Shown here in pieces: positions 45,710 to 54,463 of a stretch of 64,000 nt of DNA. Position numbers and translations under genes: made by a program. The stretch comes from an uncultured Paracoccaceae bacterium. Its GTDB lineage: Bacteria > Pseudomonadota > Alphaproteobacteria > Rhodobacterales > Rhodobacteraceae. A model generated the notes under the pieces. It was not told the DNA's origin, did no database searches, and was given only the letters and a program-made list of their open reading frames with translations. Each line of letters starts with the position of its first letter. Position 1 is the first letter of the stretch. The stretch covers positions 42,780 to 106,779 of the forward strand of contig CANKVU010000019.1 of NCBI GenBank assembly GCA_947487205.1, read 5' to 3'.

Positions 45710-47059
45710 ATGCTCAGATCCAATCGCTTCACCACCGTGGTCACCCCCGCGACCGCCGACCGCCTGGCCCGGGCGCACGAGAACGCGCCCCCGATCGCGC
45801 GGCGCGAACGCAATCGTGGCGCCGTCGTCGCGGTGCAGACCGCGCTCGCCTCTCTCAACAATGGCTACATGTCCGGGGCCGAGATCGACGGGTATTTCGG
45901 CAACCGCACCGCAGCCGCGGTCGAGGCCTTCCAGCGCGATTACGGCCTCATCGCGGACGGCATCGTCGGCGCCCAGGTCCTCGGGCAGCTCGATCAGATC
46001 TTCGCCGGGGATGCCGCGCGTCCGCCCCACGGCGTCAGCCTCCATATCGGCGTCGACCGTGTGGATCCGGGGCATTACGGCAGCGACCTGGCGCTGCCCT
46101 CCTGCGTCAACGATGCCCGCGAGATGGCGACCATCGCCAGCCGGCTCGGCTACGACACAGCGGTGCTCGAAAACGCCCAGGCGACCTGCTCGAACGTGGC
46201 GGGCTTCCTGCGCAACGCGGCGGTCAACCTCTTCGCGGGCGACGCGTTCTTCTTCACCTATTCGGGCCACGGCAGCCAGGTCCCGAACGACGGCGACGAC
46301 ACCGAGCCCGACCTCAGGGACGAGACGCTCGTGCTCTACGACCGAATGCTGGTCGACGACGAGATCTTCTCGCTCCTCGGCGAGTTCCGCGAGGGGGTGC
46401 GGGTGCACCTGGTCTTCGACAGCTGCCATTCCGGCACGGCCTTCAAGCAGCTCGCCTCGCCCGACGCGCTCGACATGATCGACGCCTCCCGCGCGGCCTT
46501 CCGCAAGGACGCCGAGGCGGGCATGAAGAGCCTCCCGGACATGCACATGCCCAAGAGCCTCGAGCCCGACCTGACGAAGCCCATCGCGGCCAAGTCCCTC
46601 GCGAAGGCACTGGCCGGCGAGCGGCCCAGGACCGTCGAACCCCAGGAGGGCGCCGATGACGTGATGTCCCAGACGGCGGATCTCTTCGCCGACCTGGCCG
46701 TCAAGACATTGACCGGGACGGCCAAGTTCGTGACCGGCGAGCAGATCTACGAGACCAACAAGGATGTCTACGACGCCGTCCGCGCCGCCGTCGGATCGAA
46801 GGAACGCGACCAGCTCGACTGCACGGTGACGGCGTTTTCGGCGGCGATGGACAACCAGACGACGCCGGCGGGCAATCCGCTGTCGCTCTTCACCTTCAAC
46901 ATCTCGCAGGCCTGGAGCAGGGGCACGTTCCCCGGCAGCTACTCCGACTTCCACCGCGCCGTCCTGAGCCGGTCGCGGGCCGACGCGACGCCGCAGCTGA
47001 CGCCCGACGGGTCGATGGGCGCCGAGGCGCGGTTGTACGAACGCCCCTTCGCGTTCTGA
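45710..47059 (+). CDS. Orthocaspase (C14 caspase-like protease) with PG-binding domain
   Basis: A 449-residue protein. Residues ~36-95 are a PG_binding_1-like domain (VVAVQTALASLNNGYMSGAE, FGNRTAAAVEAFQRDYGLIA). Residues ~108-300 form a caspase-like p20 domain with the catalytic dyad: His187 in YSGHGSQVPN and Cys239 in VFDSCHSGTAF. Acidic residues in NDGDDTEPDLRDETLVLYD could form a calcium or S1 site like that of metacaspases. The rest (~300-449) is variable; DCTVTAFSAAMDNQTT and FTFNISQAWSRGTFPGSYSD are well-ordered parts. There is no signal peptide despite the PG-binding fold. It is the last gene of the plus-strand unit, followed by a strong hairpin. Prokaryotic orthocaspases cleave after Arg or Lys and are linked to stress death or conflict. 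Confidence 0.9.
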   Translation: MLRSNRFTTVVTPATADRLARAHENAPPIARRERNRGAVVAVQTALASLNNGYMSGAEIDGYFGNRTAAAVEAFQRDYGLIADGIVGAQVLGQLDQIFAGDAARPPHGVSLHIGVDRVDPGHYGSDLALPSCVNDAREMATIASRLGYDTAVLENAQATCSNVAGFLRNAAVNLFAGDAFFFTYSGHGSQVPNDGDDTEPDLRDETLVLYDRMLVDDEIFSLLGEFREGVRVHLVFDSCHSGTAFKQLASPDALDMIDASRAAFRKDAEAGMKSLPDMHMPKSLEPDLTKPIAAKSLAKALAGERPRTVEPQEGADDVMSQTADLFADLAVKTLTGTAKFVTGEQIYETNKDVYDAVRAAVGSKERDQLDCTVTAFSAAMDNQTTPAGNPLSLFTFNISQAWSRGTFPGSYSDFHRAVLSRSRADATPQLTPDGSMGAEARLYERPFAF

Positions 47060-47081
47060 GGCCGCGCGGAAACCGCGATCC

Positions 47082-47105
47082 CCGGCCGGGCACGCGCCCG
47101 GCCGG
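47082..47105 (+). terminator. Strong GC hairpin after the orthocaspase gene
   Basis: CCGGCCGGGC (47082-47091) and GCCCGGCCGG (47096-47105) make a perfect 10-bp stem with an ACGC loop, 23 bases after the stop codon. No T tract follows, so termination may be factor-assisted or the hairpin may stabilise the mRNA end. Confidence 0.6.
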
Positions 47106-47232
47106 CGACTTGCATCGCGGCGCGTCCTGCGCGATGAGGGCGCAGCGCGGGTCTGACATTTTTGTTCCGCCCCCGAACATACGGACTATGCCCGGCATCG
47201 CGGGCCCCGGACCCCGAAAGGACAGCCCCGAC

Positions 47233-47925
47233 ATGATCCCCAGCGCCGTGATCTTCGACCTCGACGGATGCCTCGTGGACAGCGAGACGATCGCGCTGTC
47301 CTGCATCTCCGGGACGCTGGAGGAGGCCGGGTTCGAGGAGATCCGGGTGCCGACCCTGCGCAACCGCTTCCTCGGCGTCTCGCTGGAAAGGATCTGCGCC
47401 GACATCGCCGCGGAGCAGGGCCGCGATTGCCCGGAGGATTTCGCCGCACGGTTCGAATCGCGGCTCTTCGCGCGCTACGCGACCGAGTTGCGCCCGATGG
47501 ACGGCGCGGAGGCCCTCCTCGCCCACCTGCGGGAAGTGGGCTTCGCCATCGCCATCGCCACCGGGGGCTCGCTGCGGCGGATGGACGAGACATTGAGGGT
47601 GGCGGGCCTCGCCCAGGCATTCGCCGGCCGCGCCTTCAGCGCCGACGAGGTCGCCGAGGGGAAGCCCGCCCCCGATCTCGTCCTCCATGCCGCCGAGCGG
47701 ATCGCGACGCCCCCGGCGGCCTGCGTCGTGGTGGAGGATTCGCCGCACGGGGTCCGCGGCGCCGTCGCCGCCGGGATGCGGGCGGTGGGCTTCACGGGCG
47801 GATCGCACCTGGAGGGGATGCGCCCCGACCAGGCCGACCGCCTTCGCGACGCCGGCGCCGAGGCCGTCTTCGAGACCCTCGCAGAGATCAGCGCGCATCT
47901 GGGACGGGCACGCGCCGCGCCTTAG
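47233..47925 (+). CDS. HAD-superfamily phosphatase (beta-phosphoglucomutase/GphA-like)
   Basis: A 230-residue HAD hydrolase with all four motifs: DLDGCLVDSE (nucleophile and acid Asp), IATGGS (Thr/Ser), EGKPAPD (Lys) and VVVEDSPHGVRGA (metal Asp/Glu pair). The helical cap with FEEIRVPTLRNRFLGVSLER places it near sugar-phosphate phosphatases and 6-phosphogluconate phosphatase. AAAGGACAG lies upstream of ATG 47233. It converges on the polyol operon and may serve the same pathway, but it is transcribed separately. The substrate is unknown. Confidence 0.88.
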   Translation: MIPSAVIFDLDGCLVDSETIALSCISGTLEEAGFEEIRVPTLRNRFLGVSLERICADIAAEQGRDCPEDFAARFESRLFARYATELRPMDGAEALLAHLREVGFAIAIATGGSLRRMDETLRVAGLAQAFAGRAFSADEVAEGKPAPDLVLHAAERIATPPAACVVVEDSPHGVRGAVAAGMRAVGFTGGSHLEGMRPDQADRLRDAGAEAVFETLAEISAHLGRARAAP

Positions 47926-47954
47926 CCTCGCGCCCGCCCGTCCCGGGAGCCTCG

Positions 47955-48869
47955 TCAGATCCCGGGCACGATCCAGTCGGGTGCGATCCCCGAGCGCGTC
48001 AGCCACCCCTCGATCCGCTCCCCGGCGAAGAGCCCGTGATCGGTCACGAGGATCGTGTCCATGCCGGCCGCGCGGCCCCCGAGGATGTCGGTGTGCAACG
48101 TGTCGCCGACCATGGCGAGCCGCCCCCGCGGCAGACGCGCGGCCGCCGCGGCGAACGCATCGCCATAGGGCTTGCCGGAGAAACGCGGACGGATCCCGGT
48201 CCGGTCCTGGATGTCGTGGCCCCACCAGCCGGGCTCCAGCGACAGGCCCGCCTCGCGGGGCGCGACCAGGTCGGGATTGGCGACGACCACGGGGCGGGGC
48301 CGGGCCCGCAACTCGGCCACCAGGCGCTCCTGCAGATCCGCATTCCATCGCGCCGAGGACAGGAACAGGAAGGCCTCTGCGCCCGACCAGTCGCCGCCGT
48401 CGATCAGGTCGACGACCGGCGCGCCGATATCGCCGAAATCGTCCCGGCCGTCCGAGATCGCCGCCCACACGACGCCCTCGGCCACCGCGGCGAGTTGCCC
48501 GACGGCCACGTCGCGGCTGGACACGATCTCCGCGAGCCGGATCGGAAGGCCCGCCCGGCGGTACTTGTCAAGCGCTCCGTCCCGCCCGTGGCTGGCCGCG
48601 TTCGTGAGCACGCAGAACGGCGTGCCGCGCGCGCGCAGCGCCTCGAGGCAGTCTGCCGCACCGGGGATCGCCGTCTCGCCGACATTCAGGACGCCGTAGG
48701 AATCGAAGACGAACCCGTCGTAACGATCGGCCACCTCCAGAAGCGACGTCGTCGGGCGTGGCGCGCCGGCGAAGGTCGCCGCCGGCAGGCGCGCGCGGAT
48801 GGCCTCGTACCTGGAGAAGGCCTCGGCGAGCGGGACGGTCGGCACGGGGGCAATCTCAGGCGATCTCAC
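47955..48869 (-). CDS. HAD-IIA family phosphatase (NagD-like)
   Basis: A 304-residue class IIA HAD phosphatase: motif I is FVFDSYGVLNVGETAIPGA, motif II is CVLTNAASHG, motif III lysine is in FSGKPYG, and motif IV is MVGDTLHTDILGGRAAGM. The cap between II and III is of the NagD/p-nitrophenylphosphatase type. It is the last gene of the 13-kb polyol operon and overlaps the kinase gene by 14 bases, so it is translationally coupled. In rhizobial polyol operons a similar HAD protein accompanies the kinase and dehydrogenase; it probably dephosphorylates a dead-end or overflow sugar phosphate. That role is inferred. Confidence 0.9.
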   Translation of the reverse strand: MRSPEIAPVPTVPLAEAFSRYEAIRARLPAATFAGAPRPTTSLLEVADRYDGFVFDSYGVLNVGETAIPGAADCLEALRARGTPFCVLTNAASHGRDGALDKYRRAGLPIRLAEIVSSRDVAVGQLAAVAEGVVWAAISDGRDDFGDIGAPVVDLIDGGDWSGAEAFLFLSSARWNADLQERLVAELRARPRPVVVANPDLVAPREAGLSLEPGWWGHDIQDRTGIRPRFSGKPYGDAFAAAAARLPRGRLAMVGDTLHTDILGGRAAGMDTILVTDHGLFAGERIEGWLTRSGIAPDWIVPGI

Positions 48870-50376
48870 GCATGACCTCCCTCAGGTCGGAGAAGTTTCG
48901 GGCCAGAACCGGATAGAGGTCGCTGTAGACACCGAAGAGGCGGTCGTACTTGGCGCATTGCGACCGATCGGGCTCGTAGACGCGGCCGGTCCCGCTCATC
49001 CCGGCCACCGCCTCCTCCACGCTCGCGTAGAGGCCGGCGGCCACCGCGGCCAGCATGCCCGCGCCCAGGCAGGTGGCCTCGGCCTCGCGGGCGACCTCGA
49101 CGGGGCGGTCGAACACGTCGGCCATCACCTGGCACCAGAGCGGGCTCTGCGACCCGCCCCCCATGACCAGGAAGCGTTCCGCCTCCACGCCCATCGCCGC
49201 CTCCGCGGCCCGGGTGGAGACGCGCTGTTCCATCGCCAGACCTTCGAGGATCGCGCGATAGACATGCGCCTTGCCGTGGCGCGGCGACAACCCGAACAGG
49301 GTGCCCCGCGCGGCGCTGTCCCAGTGCGGGGTCAGGACGCCGGTCAGGTAGGGCAGCGCGAGGAGCCCCTCGGCCCCTGCGGGGAGCGACGCGGCGGCGG
49401 CCTCGAGGATCCGTTCCGGCGAAAGGTCGAGGCCGAAGGCATTCGCGCGGATGTCCGAGAAATTGTCGACGAACCAGTTGATGTTGTAGGTTCCGCCGCC
49501 GAAGAACGTCTCGATCAGGTAGGTTCGCGGCACGCCCCCCGACATGGTGCGGAACGCCCGGTCGGCGCGGTATTCCGCGCTGTAGGTGCCCGAGACGATG
49601 CCGGTGCCGAGGTTGAGATAGGCGTCGCCCGGCCGGGTGATCCCGACGCCGAGACCCGCCGCCTGCCCGTCGCCCAGGCCCGCGACCACCGGCAGGTCCC
49701 GCCGGAGCCCCAGCTGATCGGCGGCCCGTGCCGAGAGCGCGCCGATCACCTCGCCCGGCGCGTGGATCTGCGGGAAATGGTCCCGGGTCAGGCCCGCCTG
49801 GTCGATCAGCCCGTCGTCGAGGGTGAAGTCGCGCAGGTCCAGCACGCCCAGCGGATCGACGCTGCCCCACGAGCTTGTCCATTCTCCGGTCAGGCGGTGG
49901 ACGAGATAGGTATGCACGTCCGCCACGTGGACGGCGCTGTCCATCGTGCGGGGCTCGTGCGCGCGCAGCCACAGCATCTTGTACCAGCTCGTCGCCGTGT
50001 TCGGCGGCTTGCCGGTGATGCGGTGGACCTCCTCCGAGCCGTGTTCCTGCACCTCGAGCGCGGCGCGGGTGTCGAGCCACAGGAGCGCCGGGCGCAGGGC
50101 GTGGCCCGCCCCGTCGAGGCAGGCGAACGTTTCCCGCTGGTGGGTGATCGACATCGCCGCCAGCCGCGCCGGATCGATCTGCCGGCAGGCCTGCCCGATC
50201 GCTTCCACGGTCGAGCGCCACCAGAGCGTGGGGTCCTGCTCGCCCCAGCCCGGCTGCGGCGAGGCGTGGCCGAAGGTGGTGCGCCCCATCGCGACGGACC
50301 GGCCGGCCATGTCCCAGACGACCGCCTTGGCCGAGGTGGTCGAGCAATCGATGCCGAGGACGAGGTCGCCGCTCAT
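48856..50376 (-). CDS. FGGY-family carbohydrate/polyol kinase
   Basis: A 506-residue kinase of the FGGY type. Seen: LVLGIDCSTTSAKAVVWDMA (first phosphate-binding loop), SITHQRETFACLDG, LLWLDTRAA, the middle AGLGDGQAAGLGVGITRPGD, LNLGTGIVSGTY (second loop) and the C-terminal LVMGGGSQSPLWCQVMADVF. It phosphorylates a sugar or polyol on import. It overlaps the AraM-like dehydrogenase by four bases and the HAD gene by fourteen. By operon company it resembles erythritol-type kinases (EryA), but specificity cannot be read from the sequence. A second FGGY kinase is encoded divergently at 62435. Confidence 0.93.
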   Translation of the reverse strand: MSGDLVLGIDCSTTSAKAVVWDMAGRSVAMGRTTFGHASPQPGWGEQDPTLWWRSTVEAIGQACRQIDPARLAAMSITHQRETFACLDGAGHALRPALLWLDTRAALEVQEHGSEEVHRITGKPPNTATSWYKMLWLRAHEPRTMDSAVHVADVHTYLVHRLTGEWTSSWGSVDPLGVLDLRDFTLDDGLIDQAGLTRDHFPQIHAPGEVIGALSARAADQLGLRRDLPVVAGLGDGQAAGLGVGITRPGDAYLNLGTGIVSGTYSAEYRADRAFRTMSGGVPRTYLIETFFGGGTYNINWFVDNFSDIRANAFGLDLSPERILEAAAASLPAGAEGLLALPYLTGVLTPHWDSAARGTLFGLSPRHGKAHVYRAILEGLAMEQRVSTRAAEAAMGVEAERFLVMGGGSQSPLWCQVMADVFDRPVEVAREAEATCLGAGMLAAVAAGLYASVEEAVAGMSGTGRVYEPDRSQCAKYDRLFGVYSDLYPVLARNFSDLREVMREIA

Positions 50377-51824
50377 GGCGCGCCCTCCTCAGCCGCGGCG
50401 CAGGCGGCCTCCACCCGGGCCAGCACGCGGGACACGCCGTCGTCGTCCCACCACCCGGCCTGGCGCAGCAGGTCCGCGACGGTGAAGCGTTCGCGCATGA
50501 ACTGGCACTTGCCCACCACCCAGGCGTTGAGCGCGGCATCGGGTGCGGGATCGAGGTCGGCGCTGCGCTTCGCCGCGCCCGCCCGGTGCAGGAGCGCCGC
50601 GATCCGCGCCGCGTCCAGGGTGATCGCGTCGTGGCGGTCGCGCAGAGCCGGCCAGTCGGCGAGCGCCGCCTCGACCTGCGGGCGCGCGGCGTGCCAGCGC
50701 ACCAGCTTGTCGCGGTACCGCGACCAGCATTCCTCACCGATGCGGCCCGTGGGGTCGAGCGTCGCGAAGGCGGCGCGCACCTCGTCCTCCTGCGCGTCGA
50801 TATCGGGAAAGAGGTCCGCGGCGGCGACGGGACGGCGCTCCATGCGGTCGGCGAATTCCTCCCAGGCGGCAGCCCGGATCACGCATCCCACGCCGACCTG
50901 CGCGCCGTGAAGGCCCATCGCCTCGTGCCGCTCGCCATGGACCATGTCGAGCATGTGGCTGAAGAGGTGCTCCATGCCCGAAAGCGACGCGGTCGTGCCG
51001 CCCACGCCGGTGACGATGCCGCGCATCGCCAGCGCCCGGGCCAGCCGCTCGGTCGCCACCGCCCCGCCGCCGGGGATGCCGGAGGCCCATTCCTCGACCC
51101 CCTCGCCGCACATCGCCAGGATGTCCACCAGGATCGGCGCGAAGGTGTCGTCCATCCCCATCTGCGCGGCGACGAGCCAGTCGCCGGGGGCGCTGTAGAT
51201 CGACAGGAGTTCCCCGAACCCCGACGCGGTCAGGACGTGGGGCGCTTCGCACACGACCCCGACATCGGCGATGACGGCCTCGGGCCAGCGCGACGGCAGC
51301 GTCTTCTTGACGCCGTTCTTCAGCACCACCGAGACGTTGTCGGTGAAGCCGTCGACGGATGCCGCGGTCTGCACGACGACATGGGTGGCGATCCCGGCCC
51401 GTTCGGCCGCGACCTTGGCGATGTCGGTGATCGTGCCGCCGCCGACGGACACGATGCAATCCGCCCCGCGCACCGCCTGCGTCGCCGTATCGAGGATCGC
51501 CGCCTCGGCATGCAGGACTGCCTGGCCGTCGTCGAGCACCACGCGCTCCACATCGAAGCGGTCGGACAGGTCCCGCTCGACCCGCGCCTTCACGTCGGCC
51601 CCGTCGCGGCGGATCGTGACGGGATCGACCATCAGCCGCACCCTGCGCGCGCCCTGGGGGACGTGCCGGGCGACGATCCCCACCAGATCGTCGAGGGCGT
51701 CCGGGGCGACGACGATCTCAGCCGTGCCGAGCGGGGTGAACTGGGATCGCGGATCGTTCCGGGACAGGACCGCACGCACCTTGTCGAGGCTGGCGAGGTC
51801 CGAAAGGTCGAGATCGAGCGCCAT
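50373..51824 (-). CDS. sn-glycerol-1-phosphate dehydrogenase-like (AraM/EgsA) polyol-phosphate dehydrogenase
   Basis: A 483-residue iron-type alcohol dehydrogenase of the G1PDH branch. The NAD loop is CIVSVGGGTITDIAKVAAER; QTAASVDGFTDNVSVVLKNG and PSRWPEAVIADVGVV are branch-typical; metal histidines are in GMEHLFSHMLDMVHGERHEA and GLHGAQVGVG. The C-terminal ~110 residues are a helical extension (ADWPALRDRHDAITLDAARI). Bacterial AraM proteins interconvert DHAP and glycerol-1-phosphate, but in sugar operons they can oxidise other polyol phosphates. It is between the ABC permease and the kinase gene, overlapping the latter (ATGA). The reaction on this pathway's substrate is inferred. Confidence 0.88.
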   Translation of the reverse strand: MALDLDLSDLASLDKVRAVLSRNDPRSQFTPLGTAEIVVAPDALDDLVGIVARHVPQGARRVRLMVDPVTIRRDGADVKARVERDLSDRFDVERVVLDDGQAVLHAEAAILDTATQAVRGADCIVSVGGGTITDIAKVAAERAGIATHVVVQTAASVDGFTDNVSVVLKNGVKKTLPSRWPEAVIADVGVVCEAPHVLTASGFGELLSIYSAPGDWLVAAQMGMDDTFAPILVDILAMCGEGVEEWASGIPGGGAVATERLARALAMRGIVTGVGGTTASLSGMEHLFSHMLDMVHGERHEAMGLHGAQVGVGCVIRAAAWEEFADRMERRPVAAADLFPDIDAQEDEVRAAFATLDPTGRIGEECWSRYRDKLVRWHAARPQVEAALADWPALRDRHDAITLDAARIAALLHRAGAAKRSADLDPAPDAALNAWVVGKCQFMRERFTVADLLRQAGWWDDDGVSRVLARVEAACAAAEEGAP

Positions 51825-51851
51825 GGCGGCCTCCTCAGGTTCCGATGCGGG

Positions 51852-52841
51852 TCAGGATTTCGTCCGGCGGTCGAGCATCACCGCGACGATGATGGCCCCG
51901 CCGATGACCACGGGCTGCAGGTTCGGCGACACGTTGAGCAGCGCCATGCCGTTCTGCAGGACGCCGATGATCATGAGGCCGACGAAGGTCCCCAGCATGC
52001 CCCCCGACCCCCCCGCGAGGCTGGCTCCCCCGATCACGACCACCGCGATGACGCTCAGAAGGTCGTTGACCCCCGCGGTCGGCTGCGCGGAATCGAGCCG
52101 CGATGTGACGATGAGGCCCGCCAGCGCCGCAAAGAACCCGGCCAGGGAATAGACCCCGACCTTGACCCGGCGGGTATGGATGCCGGACAGGCGCGCGACC
52201 TCCTCGCTGCCGCCGATCGCATAGAGCGCGCGCCCGGTGGGCCGGAAGTTCAGCCAGAAGGCGACCGCCAGGAACACCGCGCCCATCAGGATCATCTCGA
52301 GCGGAATCCCCAGCAGGCGCACCCGCGTCAGCGTCGAGAAATGGTCCGGGAAGCCGGTGATCGGGCTTCCGTTCGTCACATAGAGGGCCAGCCCGGTGCA
52401 GGCGGACATGGTCGCCAGCGTCGCCACGAAGGGCTGGATCCGTCCATAGGTGGCCAGGATCCCGTTCACGAAGCCGACGAAGGTGCCGACCAGCAGGCCG
52501 GCCAGCATCGCCAGCGGAAACGGGATGCCGAAATCGCGGTAGAACCAGGCGTTCACCATCACGCTGAGGGCCAGGACCGCGCCCACCGACAGGTCGATGC
52601 CGCCGGTGATGATCACGAGCGCGGCGCCGACCGACATGATGCCGATCTCGGACACCTGGCTGAAGATGTTGAAGATGTTGCGGGTGGTCAGGAAATAGGG
52701 CGACAGGAACGAGAACACCGCGCAGACGAGGATCAGGCCGATCAGCGGCCCCGGGATCGCCTGCGCGGCCCGGCCCAGGACGGCGGAGGCGGGGCCGGCG
52801 GTCGTCCTGTCTCCGGCGACATTGGGCTTGGACTGCGACAT
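51852..52841 (-). CDS. Sugar ABC transporter permease (RbsC-like)
   Basis: The 329-residue protein has about nine or ten hydrophobic helices of the RbsC/BPD_transp_2 type: GLILVCAVFSFLSPYFLTT, VGAALVIITGGIDLSVGAVL, GLLVGTFVGFVNGILATYGR and SVIAVVVIGGASLAGGSGGM. The cytoplasmic coupling motif IGGSEEVARLSGIHTRRVKV contacts the ATPase. It forms the membrane path for the importer with the ATPase and binding protein genes just upstream (43 bases and beyond). Substrate by family: pentose, polyol or autoinducer-type molecules. Confidence 0.93.
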   Translation of the reverse strand: MSQSKPNVAGDRTTAGPASAVLGRAAQAIPGPLIGLILVCAVFSFLSPYFLTTRNIFNIFSQVSEIGIMSVGAALVIITGGIDLSVGAVLALSVMVNAWFYRDFGIPFPLAMLAGLLVGTFVGFVNGILATYGRIQPFVATLATMSACTGLALYVTNGSPITGFPDHFSTLTRVRLLGIPLEMILMGAVFLAVAFWLNFRPTGRALYAIGGSEEVARLSGIHTRRVKVGVYSLAGFFAALAGLIVTSRLDSAQPTAGVNDLLSVIAVVVIGGASLAGGSGGMLGTFVGLMIIGVLQNGMALLNVSPNLQPVVIGGAIIVAVMLDRRTKS

Positions 52842-52884
52842 GACGGTAACTGCCTTTCTTCTGTGACCCGCGCGGGGGTGACGT

Positions 52885-54381
52885 TCAATCGCCGACGGCC
52901 AGGGCCATCACACGTTCGGGGGTGGCGTCCGCGCGGCTCAGGATCCCGCTCGACCGGCCCTCGCACATGACGAGAATCCGGTGCGACAGGCCCAGCACCT
53001 CCTCCAGTTCGGAGGAGACGACGATGACGCCGATGCCGGCGGCCGCGAGCTGACGCAGGATCTCGTAGATCGCCATCTTGGCGCCCACGTCGACGCCGCG
53101 CGTCGGCTCGTCGACGATGAAGACCCGCGGATCGTGCACCAGCCATTTCGCCAGCAGGACCTTCTGCTGGTTGCCCCCCGACATCGAACCGACCGGCAGG
53201 TTCATGCGGCCGCGGATGTCGAACCGCGCCTTCTGGTCGCGCCCGATGCCCTCGACGGTGCCGGGCATGACGGTGCCGAACCGGGTCAGTTCCCTTTCCC
53301 AGGGCAGCGTGATGTTCTCGGCCGCGGTGCGATCGAGGTTCAGCCCGAGCCCCTTGCGGTCTTCGGGGACCATCGAGATCCCGGCCTCCATCGCGCCCTT
53401 CGGCGTCGAGACGCGCACCTCGCGGCCCTCGACCTCGATCCTGCCCCGGTCGAGCTGGTCCGCGCCGGCGATCGCCCGCACGACATCGGTCCGACCGGCG
53501 CCCACCAGGCCCGCGATCCCGAGGATCTCGCCCTGATGCAGCTCGAAGGAGATGTCCTCGAAGGCGCCGGTCCGGCCCGCGCCCTCGACCTTCAGCACCA
53601 CCTGGTCGCGGTGCGGTTCGGGGGCGTGGTGGCCGAAGGTGAATTCCCGGCCGACCATGGCGTTGATCATCGCCTGCGTCTTGGGTGCGCCATCCTCCCA
53701 GAGCGCGACGCTCTCTCCGTCGCGCAGGCAGAGGACCTGATCGGCGATCGCACGCACCTCGTCGAGCCGGTGAGAGACATAGATCACGCCGGTGCCCGCA
53801 TCGCGAAGCGACCGGACCAGCCCCAGGATATGCTCTGCCTCGGATTCCCCGAGCGAGGCCGTCGGCTCGTCGAAGATGACGTAGTTCGGCCTGCGCAGGA
53901 TCGCCTTGGCAATCTCGATCCCCTGCTGCTGGGCCATCGACAGCCCCCTGACGGGCCGCCGCGGGTCGAGGCGGACCCCGATGGAGTCCAGGACCTCGCG
54001 CGCCTGCTCCTCCATCCCGGCCCGGTCGATCCGGCCGGCCCGGGTCGGCAGACGGCCGAGAAACAGGTTCTCGGCGACCGAGAGGCCCGGCAAGAGCCGG
54101 ATCTCCTGGTGGATCAGCGCCACCCCCCGGTCGATCGCGTCCGACGGCGAGGTCGGCGCATAGGCCGCCCCGTCGAGCCACATGCTCCCGCCCGAGGGCT
54201 GCACCACGCCGGCGATGATCGAATTGAAGGTCGATTTACCGGCCCCGTTCTCGCCGATCAGCGCGCAGACGCGGCCCGGCTCCAGATTCAGGTCGACGGA
54301 TTTCAGGACCTCGATCTTCCCGTAGGATTTCACGAGGCCACGGCAATGCAGGCCGGTTTCGGCCGGAACGTCGGTATCCAT
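52885..54381 (-). CDS. Sugar ABC transporter ATPase, double domain (RbsA/MglA-like)
   Basis: A 498-residue tandem ATPase. First domain: LIGENGAGKSTFNSIIAGVV (Walker A), GLSMAQQQGIEIAKA (signature), YVIFDEPTASL (Walker B). Second domain: IAGLVGAGRTDVVRAIAGAD, the usual degenerate Walker A, MSGGNQQKVLLAKWLVHDPR (signature) and VFIVDEPTRGVDVG. This asymmetry is normal for RbsA/MglA proteins. ATG 54381 matches the family's N-terminus; the frame stays open upstream to 54522 without conserved sequence. It couples ATP hydrolysis to the RbsC-like permease. Confidence 0.94.
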   Translation of the reverse strand: MDTDVPAETGLHCRGLVKSYGKIEVLKSVDLNLEPGRVCALIGENGAGKSTFNSIIAGVVQPSGGSMWLDGAAYAPTSPSDAIDRGVALIHQEIRLLPGLSVAENLFLGRLPTRAGRIDRAGMEEQAREVLDSIGVRLDPRRPVRGLSMAQQQGIEIAKAILRRPNYVIFDEPTASLGESEAEHILGLVRSLRDAGTGVIYVSHRLDEVRAIADQVLCLRDGESVALWEDGAPKTQAMINAMVGREFTFGHHAPEPHRDQVVLKVEGAGRTGAFEDISFELHQGEILGIAGLVGAGRTDVVRAIAGADQLDRGRIEVEGREVRVSTPKGAMEAGISMVPEDRKGLGLNLDRTAAENITLPWERELTRFGTVMPGTVEGIGRDQKARFDIRGRMNLPVGSMSGGNQQKVLLAKWLVHDPRVFIVDEPTRGVDVGAKMAIYEILRQLAAAGIGVIVVSSELEEVLGLSHRILVMCEGRSSGILSRADATPERVMALAVGD

Positions 54382-54463
54382 GCCGGGTGCCCCCCAAACA
54401 GGTTGCCGGAGCGGCGGCGGCGCGGGCCCTGCAAGCGTCGCGGGCCCGCGCCGGGACCGCGCC

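Noticed and set aside
50586..52970. A 794-residue plus-strand frame across the AraM and permease genes
   Set aside because: His/Asp/Arg-rich artefact spanning two genuine minus-strand genes with family motifs.
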